Origin: an uncultured Erythrobacter sp.
Lineage (GTDB): Bacteria; Pseudomonadota; Alphaproteobacteria; Sphingomonadales; Sphingomonadaceae
Assembly (NCBI GenBank): GCA_938015255.1
Contig: CALLQC010000127.1
Location: 1-34,935, forward strand
DNA length: 34,935 nt
Direction of reading: 5' to 3'
The position numbers and the translations under genes are program-made. Below are positions 28,401-34,935 of this stretch, one piece after another; position 1 is the first letter of the stretch; the number at the start of each line of letters is the position of its first letter. Below the pieces are notes generated by a model. It did not search any database. It was not told the origin of the DNA and was given only the letters and a program-made list of their open reading frames with translations.

Positions 28401-28654
28401 GGCGCGAAGGTTCCCTGATCAATCACACCAAGAGGTACAGATAGCTCGCCCTTTACCTCCGGCGACTGCATCGGAGCTTGACTGCTGACAGTTAGATCAG
28501 TGCCCGGCATCTCCAATACGTTTTCGAAGCCAATGACCGGTTCGCTCTTTATCGTTTCAGAAGGGACAGCCATCGCGCCTGTGTTCGCTTGCGCCGAGGT
28601 GGCGAGCGACATGGCGACGGCAAAAGTCGCGCTGCTGATAGACAATGACTTCAT
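25481..28654 (-). CDS. S8 (subtilisin-like) serine peptidase with heptapeptide repeats and beta-rich C-terminus (autotransporter-like)
   Basis: Signal peptide MKSLSISSATFAVAMSLATSAQA; triad motifs DTLIAVIDSNF, DLNGHGSGVVSLIAA, SGTSFAAPLVSGAIALLHD; oxyanion region VFVIAAGNDG; C-terminus ends in aromatic (MIGANFGLRF). Start placed at ATG 28654. Confidence 0.92.
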   Translation of the reverse strand: MKSLSISSATFAVAMSLATSAQANTGAMAVPSETIKSEPVIGFENVLEMPGTDLTVSSQAPMQSPEVKGELSVPLGVIDQGTFAPGAIGAQSSGGFVAVPAPTADLTIGPVLADGVVTARSLSGFHLDARYGDIDAFYGDIVAFYGDIDAFWDDISPFYGDIDAFYGDIDAFWGDISPFYGDITAFWGDIDAFWGDIVAFDAVNLASIGNFWQTNGELISAANASWDNGQLSSVNYRLNVLNGNAIGRFGANGFTQERANEVYARHGISLNDLSTLSLTTAQRAAFFLDWHDTVNTFSGIDAVDHWMGTINWTPALTQIQGDGADTLIAVIDSNFNSGDLSDNIVRRYYFADGANTDLNGHGSGVVSLIAAAHDGQGVMGIAPNANIFAFNPFDADGQTTWSRVSTALRFAGEYNRFNTLLGRDQAVSVVNLSLGESGWVASQGLADVLADPTITTNTDNTVFVIAAGNDGITQTADINWGYVNGALGRESDSTAIFVGSVRPNGTISNFSNRPGTSCLLDNGVCRSGNELMNRFIVAPGELLLVSDGNGGVVRRSGTSFAAPLVSGAIALLHDRWPWLQDHADETADIILTSARDLGAPGVDAVYGHGLLDVAASQSPLDFGSMSFTLFQRKGKSFRSYEQTAGQLLAEGGIPSWWETDDVYLTGIEDIGDTHRDFAIPASSFQYGKSTNALGNGYQRMQDFVADRFANWLVSSGADRDGDGTAGISQIRSGAVETGGQWKIAVEAIQPRVSQQGQFVPVHNAATLTDPSGKFAMTFGHGQGAMALSGEGFGVVSDYDPYSGGVNPILGLASGELFGQASYKIASTTTVSVGFSANREDWSELNTDDALEVASRQRLGAREASALSLSLEQKVADGFTVNAQWTRLDEQDAMFGAQATLLDNGTATDAVTVSASIDFGDGFAFDLSATGAASETNDAQFLSNRGTVWTTAGQVALSKQGLVGDRDRLRVSVGQPLNVEDGELEFGSLQVVDRATGELGRVDQTIGIETKRRIAGEIVYATPVTEGSEFGLFGRYVSAGGQDQEEALMIGANFGLRF
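28055..28264 (-). repeat. Ten tandem 21-bp units encoding (Y/W)(G/D)DI(D/V/S/T)(A/P)F
   Basis: YGDIDAF YGDIVAF YGDIDAF WDDISPF YGDIDAF YGDIDAF WGDISPF YGDITAF WGDIDAF WGDIVAF, exactly 10 x 7 residues. Confidence 0.97.
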
Positions 28655-29005
28655 GGCATTATTTCCATTGGTTTTGGGCACTTTGATGCGCCGGACGTCG
28701 GAAATCTTATAGCCGATGAGGTTCTGTGGTTTCGTTTGGAGAGTACGTTAATATTGTAAGAATATCAGTGAGCTTGCCGTGATCGCTGCGTTGGTTAACA
28801 TCAAATTTAGATCTCCGCTGACCGCTCATCGTGACGTTTAATTATTGCTTAAAGCCCGATGGGCGGCACCAATCAGAAACCCTTACTTGGTTGGAAATTG
28901 TTAAAGTGTGAGGAGCGGCTCAGAACGACCACACAGGCGATTCGCAGTTCGGCCTGATCATGCATGGCCAGCGAACGGCGTGTCAGCCGAATAACTTAAT
29001 AAAGC

Positions 29006-29028
29006 AGATTATACTTTAAGTCTAATCT
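29006..29028. repeat. Imperfect dyad AGATTATAC-TTTAA-GTCTAATCT
   Basis: 8 of 9 arm positions complementary, in an AT-rich intergenic region. Confidence 0.5.
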
Positions 29029-29103
29029 ACTGATTTACATGATCTTTATATCTCTTGCGATGAAGGTCCATCACAATATCGCTCTGAAGCGACTTGAGGC
29101 GTG

Positions 29104-29164
29104 CTGCCTTACTTGAAAACACATTTCAAATCGGCAGGCAGTCCCAAAGGTTTGATCAACCTTT
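29104..29164. repeat. Two adjacent dyads: TTGAAA-ACACA-TTTCAA flanked by CTGCC/GGCAG, and AAAGGTT-TGATC-AACCTTT
   Basis: 29113-29129 with outer arms 29104-29108 and 29133-29137; 29146-29164 perfect 7-bp arms. Confidence 0.55.
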
Positions 29165-29576
29165 GTAAAAAGACAATTACACTCTTTTTTATCAGTATTT
29201 ATTTGTGATACTTAATCTATATTCTGAATTGGGGCGCCTTGATGGGCGCAAGATTGGGAGCCGCAAGCGAAATCGGAGACGCCTCCCATTTTGAGGGATC
29301 ATGTGCTGCATGCCACTGGTCGCGGATGACTTCATAAGCTGAGAAATGGGAGCAGCTTGGCGCTCAGCTGGACCAAGCGATGCAATCACTGGCGTTGGCC
29401 GAACGGAATGAACTCGCCGCACATCCAAGGATGGACCGACCGTCCAACGGGCCGTCTTAGGTACTCCTCACGCCGATGAAGCAGTTACGGACAAATCGGT
29501 GTGACAATCTGCGACAACTGGATGCTTGAATTCGTCAAACATGCGTGATCTTCTGTCTACAAGCGAAGGAGGTCGT

Positions 29577-30947
29577 ATGGCTGACCATTCATGGACGATT
29601 GCCGCGACGCGGTTTGGCTATGGGCTGAAGCCATCGGCCGCGCGAAACGGTTCACCGCAGGCATGGCTGAAACGGCAGATTGAAGACTATCACCCCCGGC
29701 CCAGGGCATTGGTGGGCCTGCCAAGTTCGGGCCTGATTGCGCGGGAGTTTGGGGCGTTCCGCAGACTGCGTAATGACGATCAAGATACCAAACGTGCAGC
29801 ACGGCGTGCATTGCGCAGTCATTTGCGCGACGCGATTGGCGCGCGCATCGAATTGGCGGTGCACACCTCATCCCCCTTTACCGAACGGCTGGTGCATTTC
29901 TGGGCCAATCACTTCGCCATTTCGACTGAGAAGCCCGGTGCTGGCCCGCTTGCCGGGAGCTTTGAAGCAGAAGTTATCCGCCCGCATCTTTTTGGCCGGT
30001 TTTCCGATATGCTGCGTACGGCGGAAACGCATCCGGCGATGCTGATCTATCTCGATCAGGCGCAATCAATCGGCCCCAACAGCCGGCGCGGGCAAGCCGC
30101 TGCACAGCGCGGCAGGCGGCGCGCGGGTTTGAACGAAAATCTTGCGCGTGAGATTCTTGAATTGCACACTTTGGGTGTTCGTTCGGGATATACGCAAAGC
30201 GATGTGACTGAATTCGCCAAGGCGTTGACAGGGCACACCGTTCCTGTGCTGCGGCGGGGCCGCTATGCCGCTGGTCGCGATGACGGAAATCGGACCTATG
30301 CGTTCACGCCGCCCCTCCACGAACCCGGCCCCAAAACCGTGCTGGGCACGACATATCGCGAAGATGGCGCGCGTGAAGCGATGCGGATATTTGATGATCT
30401 GGCCGCCCATCCGGCAACAGCGAAGCATATCGCGACCAAGCTGGCGCGGCATTTTTCGTCTGATGATCCGCCGCCTGCACTCGTCAACCGGCTGGAGCGC
30501 AGTTTCTTGGAAAACGGGGGCGACCTTGGCGCAGTGACGCTGTCTTTGATCGAAGCCCCGGAGGTTTGGCAGACCCAGCGTCAAAAGTTCCTCAGCCCAT
30601 GGGAGTGGAGCATCGCATCGCTCCGAGCGATTGAAATGGACCGTTTCGAGCCAATGCAGGTCCGCCGTATGATGATCAATCTGGGGCAGGATCTGTGGAA
30701 GCCGGGTTCACCTGCTGGTTTTGATGACAAGGCATCCACATGGGCCGCCCCCGAAGCGTTGCACCGGCGTGTCGAAGCAGCTCAGACCATCGGCAGGCGC
30801 GGATCGCGGCGTGACGCGCGGGCCCTTGCCCCGCTGATATATGCAGGTGTCTGGAGTGAAACTAGCGCGACAGCAGTAGCGCGTGCAGAAAGTCCGGCAC
30901 AGGCAATGGCGCTGATGCTGGCAAGCCCGGAGGCAATGTGGCGATGA
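29577..30947 (+). CDS. DUF1800 domain-containing protein
   Basis: TIAATRFGYGLKP, RLVHFWANHFAIS, NLAREILELHTLGVRSGYTQSDVTEFAKALTGHTV, IATKLARHF. Start ATG 29577 has AAGGAGGT upstream. Confidence 0.93.
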   Translation: MADHSWTIAATRFGYGLKPSAARNGSPQAWLKRQIEDYHPRPRALVGLPSSGLIAREFGAFRRLRNDDQDTKRAARRALRSHLRDAIGARIELAVHTSSPFTERLVHFWANHFAISTEKPGAGPLAGSFEAEVIRPHLFGRFSDMLRTAETHPAMLIYLDQAQSIGPNSRRGQAAAQRGRRRAGLNENLAREILELHTLGVRSGYTQSDVTEFAKALTGHTVPVLRRGRYAAGRDDGNRTYAFTPPLHEPGPKTVLGTTYREDGAREAMRIFDDLAAHPATAKHIATKLARHFSSDDPPPALVNRLERSFLENGGDLGAVTLSLIEAPEVWQTQRQKFLSPWEWSIASLRAIEMDRFEPMQVRRMMINLGQDLWKPGSPAGFDDKASTWAAPEALHRRVEAAQTIGRRGSRRDARALAPLIYAGVWSETSATAVARAESPAQAMALMLASPEAMWR

Positions 30948-32068
30948 TTATCAACCGGCGAAATATGCTTGGCGGATCGGCCGCAGTTATTGGCGCGTCC
31001 ATGCTACCCAGAGTGGCCTTTGCCGCTGGCGGCATCGGGTCAAAGCGAATGGTCTTTGTCTTGCAGCGCGGGGCCGCAGATGGCCTTGGCATAATCGCAC
31101 CCGTCGGCGATCCCAACTATGCGGGCCTGCGCGGAACACTGGCGGAAGATTATGCGGATGCTCCGCTCATCGGAGGCCTTTTTGCCCTTCACCCCGCTCT
31201 TGAACGCTCAGCTGCAATGTTTGCTAGCGGCGAGATGATGGCGGTCCATGCCGTAGCCTCCACTTACCGCGACCGATCGCATTTCGACGGACAAAACGTA
31301 CTCGAAAGCGGCGGAACACGCCCTTACGAACGCAAGGATGGCTGGCTCAATCGCCTCGTCGGGATGCTGCCCGATGTGCGGGCTTCGGGCATTGCCATCG
31401 CTCAAAACATCCCTTTGGCTCTTCAGGGGGCGCACAAAGCGGGCTCATACGCGCCTTCGCGGTTGCCCGATGCGGATGACGATTACATGCGGCGAGTTGG
31501 TCAGCTTTATATGGGTGATGAGCGGCTGCACATGCTTTGGGAAGAAAGCCTTGCAACCCGCGCCATGGCCGAAGGGATGGATGGCAGTGGCAATATGCGG
31601 CAGGCCGCCGATGTCGGCGCCTTGGCGGCAAGGATGCTTACGGGAGAAGACGGCGCACGCGTCGCCATGATCGAGACGACCGGATGGGACACGCATAACG
31701 GTCAGCGCCAGCGCCTTGGCCGCGAGCTGCGCAATCTCGATACGCTGATCGACGCTCTGAAAGCAGGTATGGGCGATCTTTGGTCAGACACATTGGTGAT
31801 TGTCGCCACAGAATTCGGGCGCACAGCATCCATCAACGGAACCAATGGGACCGATCACGGCACAGGTTCAGCAACCCTGCTTTACGGCGGATCGCTGGCC
31901 GGCGGCAAAGTTCTGGGCGATTGGCCCGGCCTGCGCCAGAGCGATCTTTATCAGGCGCGCGATCTCAAACCGACAAGCGCGCTGGAAGATGTGATCACCT
32001 CCACATGTGCCGGCCATTTTGCGCTAGATCCGGAGCTTACGCGGGAGACGCTGTTCCCCGGACGTTGA
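30938..32068 (+). CDS. DUF1501 domain-containing protein (Tat-type signal)
   Basis: INRRNMLGGSAAVIGASMLPRVAFA twin-arginine-like signal; MVFVLQRGAADGLGIIAPVGDPNY, DTLVIVATEFGRTASINGTNGTDHGTGSATLLYGG; overlaps the DUF1800 gene. Confidence 0.93.
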   Translation: MAMIINRRNMLGGSAAVIGASMLPRVAFAAGGIGSKRMVFVLQRGAADGLGIIAPVGDPNYAGLRGTLAEDYADAPLIGGLFALHPALERSAAMFASGEMMAVHAVASTYRDRSHFDGQNVLESGGTRPYERKDGWLNRLVGMLPDVRASGIAIAQNIPLALQGAHKAGSYAPSRLPDADDDYMRRVGQLYMGDERLHMLWEESLATRAMAEGMDGSGNMRQAADVGALAARMLTGEDGARVAMIETTGWDTHNGQRQRLGRELRNLDTLIDALKAGMGDLWSDTLVIVATEFGRTASINGTNGTDHGTGSATLLYGGSLAGGKVLGDWPGLRQSDLYQARDLKPTSALEDVITSTCAGHFALDPELTRETLFPGR

Positions 32069-32096
32069 AGCACAGTTTGCAATTCTGCACGCCCGC

Positions 32097-33167
32097 TCAT
32101 TCTGCGCTGTCGTAAGCAAGCCTGAAACCGACATTTGATGCGCCCAGCCCGGCGTCACGGCCTTGCCGGCTTTCAGGGCGATAACGCTGGCAATAGTTGG
32201 GCGCGCAAAGGTAACTGCCCCCTTTCATCACGCGGCTGGTAAAACCGGGATTGAGCGGGTCATAGGCGGCGTTTTCACTGGGGCCGCGGGGATTGACCCG
32301 GTCGGCCGGATCATGGCCCGGCCGGAAAAAATCGGCGGTCACTTCCCACACATTGCCAACCATATCATACAGCCCATAGCCGTTGGCCTCGAAACACCCG
32401 ACCGGGGCAATCCCTTTGAACCCGTCACTGCTTTCATTGACGACCGGGAACACCCCCTGCCAGCTGTTTGCGAGGCGCGGATCGGGTTGCTCTGTGTATT
32501 TCTGCGCGCCTGCACTCGCCGCATATTCCCACTCGGCTTCGGTAGGAATGCGCCCGCCCTTCCACTCGGCATAAGTACGCATATCGTCCCATGCCAGATG
32601 GACCACCGGCTGGTCAGGCCGCGCACTTGGCCCTTGCGGGCCATAGGGCTTGCGCCAATTCGCACCAGGCACATATTTCCACCAGTCGCCATAGCTGCGC
32701 GATGGGTGTTCTGGCGGGGTAAAGACGGCAGAGCCCGGCTCCAGCATGAATGGCGGAATCTGCTCGACCGGCACGCCGAACTGCGCCGGATCTACGGGTT
32801 TTTCGGCAACGGTTTGGTATCCTGTCGCTTCGGCAAATTCTGCGAACTGGCCATTGGTCACTTCATGCGGATCGATCCAAAAGCCATCGACCCTTGTTTC
32901 TCGCTCCAGGCCCTCTTCCGCGTAAACAGCGTTGCTGCCCATGATGAAGGTTCCGCCTTCGATCCGCACACGCGCGCTGGCGGGAGTTTTGCAGCTAAGC
33001 GCCGAGGCAAAGTCGCTTGCCTTGGTTGGCAGGGGTTCACCGTTTGCTCCGCCTTGCTCGCTTTGCGACGCGCTGCACGCCGCCAGGCCGAGCGCGACGC
33101 TTGCCGCTATCGCACAGCGCTTTGAGAAAAATGGTGGACTAAAGCTCCGGATCGCAAGTCGTCTCAT
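32097..33167 (-). CDS. Formylglycine-generating enzyme (sulfatase-modifying factor) family protein, exported, probable lipoprotein
   Basis: IEGGTFIMGS, VDGFWIDPHEVTNGQFAEFAEATGYQTVAEKP, GRIPTEAEWEYAA, MVGNVWEV, GGSYLCAPNYCQRYRPESRQG...ASNVGFRLA; N-terminus ALGLAACSAS (lipobox). Confidence 0.93.
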   Translation of the reverse strand: MRRLAIRSFSPPFFSKRCAIAASVALGLAACSASQSEQGGANGEPLPTKASDFASALSCKTPASARVRIEGGTFIMGSNAVYAEEGLERETRVDGFWIDPHEVTNGQFAEFAEATGYQTVAEKPVDPAQFGVPVEQIPPFMLEPGSAVFTPPEHPSRSYGDWWKYVPGANWRKPYGPQGPSARPDQPVVHLAWDDMRTYAEWKGGRIPTEAEWEYAASAGAQKYTEQPDPRLANSWQGVFPVVNESSDGFKGIAPVGCFEANGYGLYDMVGNVWEVTADFFRPGHDPADRVNPRGPSENAAYDPLNPGFTSRVMKGGSYLCAPNYCQRYRPESRQGRDAGLGASNVGFRLAYDSAE

Positions 33168-33175
33168 AAGCCGAT

Positions 33176-34582
33176 TTAGCGCTGGTTGACAGGCCGTGTC
33201 ACGGGTCCATTATCCCCCAGCAAATACATGCGCCGCTCATCTGTACCTCGCGCTCTTTCGGCGACCACCACACGCGCATCGGGGTGCGCATTGCGGATAA
33301 AGCTACTGATCGCGAAACTCGCGTTATCCCGCACCAGAAGCTCGCTTGTGCGCTTGAAACTGGCCCCGGCGTCATCGCTTTCCCACCAGGCAACCATACC
33401 ATCGCCAACGTTGTTCTGGGATGCCAGCAGAAAGCGGACATCGTCGCGGTTGTCGACCACCAGATCGCCATTGCCCACCGGGAGTTTCGTCGATTGTCCG
33501 CCAACCCACTCACTGCCGCTCCAGCGGTAATGGCGCATCTGTTTGGGGCCGCCGACTTTGGACACGCCCAGATCCTCACCCATGGTGATACCTATGTGGG
33601 GATGCCCATGGTCATCGAGTGTCACCGATGCGTTGAAAGACCAAAGATCACCTGATTTGGCGACCAGCGCCTTGTCTTCGGCAACTTCGCGCGTCAGCGG
33701 CATGGGCAATTCTTCACCTTCGACGTTGCGCCAGCTGCCATCGCCCGTGTCAAAGACCATATAGAACAGATCCTGACGGTTGGCGGTGTGGCCGCGCGCG
33801 TCAGGCGCCCCTGCCCCGTCCCAGCAGAGATGGTAGTCAAAGCTGACAATAATCTCATCACCCTGCCCCTTGGTCACATAGGGATACCAGCTATCGACTG
33901 CCTGCAAATCGGTGCGGCGCTTGTGCTTAAGGAAAGAAACAGGCTCACCAAATGTGCGGCCATTGTCGGTCGATTTGTGATAGACCCAGTCGCTGCGATG
34001 CGCGCCATGGCGATAGAACAGATAGATGTCGCCATTATCCATCTTCACCACCTGATTATACGTGCCAAAAGGCGGGATCGTGTCCAGCTCCTCCCACTCG
34101 GAGATGTCATAAGGCCGTTTCGACACGACATGCTTGTTTTCACCGTAATGGTGATTGCCAAGCGAATTCTCACCCAGTTCAGGCGTGCCGCCATGACCGC
34201 CAAAGAAGATATGAATATAGCCCGCATCATCAATGATCAGGGTCGGCTTGCCATGATTATCAATCTTGCGCGTGGGATCTTTGCCCATCGCGCTGACACC
34301 GGCTTTGAACGGCCCGTTCCATTCGCCAGTTTCGTGATTGTACGATGCGACATAGGGGTCTTCGAGCGGCCCCTGATAGCTCACATAAGTGATGCCATCC
34401 TTATGCTCACCGGCCGGGTGCTGGACCACGGCAACCGCATTGCCCAGACCGTTATCGGCAAAGTGTTCAGTTTGGATCGATGCGGCCGCAGAGCCACTTG
34501 GCGAACCATAGGCAGTGCTGCATCCCGTAAGACCGCCTAAGCCAAGCGTGAATGCCGCCGCCAGGAGAAGAGAATTTTTCAT
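33176..34582 (-). CDS. BNR-repeat propeller lipoprotein, possible polysaccharide (ulvan-type) lyase
   Basis: MKNSLLLAAAFTLGLGGLTGCSTAYG (lipobox LTGC); HGKPTLIIDDAGYIHIFFGGHGGTPELG, YNQVVKMDNGDIYLFYRHGAHRSDWVYHKSTDNGRTF; next to GH105. Start placed at ATG 34582. Confidence 0.72.
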   Translation of the reverse strand: MKNSLLLAAAFTLGLGGLTGCSTAYGSPSGSAAASIQTEHFADNGLGNAVAVVQHPAGEHKDGITYVSYQGPLEDPYVASYNHETGEWNGPFKAGVSAMGKDPTRKIDNHGKPTLIIDDAGYIHIFFGGHGGTPELGENSLGNHHYGENKHVVSKRPYDISEWEELDTIPPFGTYNQVVKMDNGDIYLFYRHGAHRSDWVYHKSTDNGRTFGEPVSFLKHKRRTDLQAVDSWYPYVTKGQGDEIIVSFDYHLCWDGAGAPDARGHTANRQDLFYMVFDTGDGSWRNVEGEELPMPLTREVAEDKALVAKSGDLWSFNASVTLDDHGHPHIGITMGEDLGVSKVGGPKQMRHYRWSGSEWVGGQSTKLPVGNGDLVVDNRDDVRFLLASQNNVGDGMVAWWESDDAGASFKRTSELLVRDNASFAISSFIRNAHPDARVVVAERARGTDERRMYLLGDNGPVTRPVNQR

Positions 34583-34605
34583 GTATTTGGACCCTGCTTG
34601 GTGGT

Positions 34606-34935
34606 TCAAAGCATTTCGGATGCGAACAGCAACATGCCACCGGTTGCGTAAAGCTGGCTGGTGTCGGCATCGGTGGTTTGCGGATCCTTGCCGATTTGCT
34701 GAACCCAGCCGACTTTGCCGCTGTCTGTGGTCGCTTTGCGCATCGCATCCCACGCCTTGTCGCGAGCCGCCTCGTATTGCGCGCCCTCGATCATGCCGTT
34801 GTTCAGGCCCCACGCCAGACCAAAGCCGAAAAAGGCCGTGCCGCTGGTTTCGGGATTGGTCAGATATTCCGCATCCATCAGCGACGTTGGCCAATAGCCA
34901 TCCTCTCTCTGGATTTCGACCAGTTTGGCGGCGAG
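34606..34935 (-). CDS. Glycoside hydrolase family 105 (unsaturated uronyl/rhamnogalacturonyl hydrolase), C-terminal part, runs off right edge
   Basis: Open to the edge: LAAKLVEIQREDGYWPTSLMDAEYLTNPETSGTAFFGFGLAWGLNNGMIEG...KVGWVQQIGKDPQTTDADTSQLYATGGMLLFASEML. Confidence 0.85.
   Translation of the reverse strand, partial: LAAKLVEIQREDGYWPTSLMDAEYLTNPETSGTAFFGFGLAWGLNNGMIEGAQYEAARDKAWDAMRKATTDSGKVGWVQQIGKDPQTTDADTSQLYATGGMLLFASEML

Noticed and set aside
31450-31470. YAPSR in DUF1501 resembling the sulfatase C/S-x-P-x-R motif
   Set aside because: The modifiable Cys/Ser position is Tyr and the context is not a sulfatase active site; treated as coincidence.

Overview
The window is a gene-dense, GC-rich alphaproteobacterial chromosomal segment. 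Gene content and protein style suggest Sphingomonadales/Erythrobacteraceae; this is inference. No rRNA, tRNA, CRISPR array, transposase or phage gene was found. Most of the left part is core metabolism: dprA, plsY, murI, hemA, a nitroreductase, an esterase, a polyamine set (ornithine decarboxylase, carboxynorspermidine decarboxylase, GNAT, carboxynorspermidine synthase), lemA/DUF3137, a threonine/serine dehydratase, two MAPEG genes, trxB, a tyrosine phosphatase, a response regulator, a trehalose locus (otsB-GH15-otsA), an acyl-CoA dehydrogenase, and a class IV aminotransferase coupled to a sulfotransferase-like gene. The right third is more accessory. It holds a secreted S8 peptidase with a beta-rich C-terminus and ten perfect-length 7-residue (Y/W)GDIxxF repeats, followed by a TPR protein; an AT-rich intergenic region with several dyads; a DUF1800/DUF1501 pair; and the end of an apparent sulfated-polysaccharide (ulvan-like) operon (GH105 - BNR-propeller lyase-like lipoprotein - exported formylglycine-generating enzyme). 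The most notable signals are the heptapeptide-repeat peptidase/TPR module, mutually exclusive pairings over the RBS of the ornithine decarboxylase leader, a murI reading frame with no canonical start codon upstream of its catalytic motif, the exported FGE, and a gene pair that may match a fused plant protein. All family calls are by eye; no searches were run.
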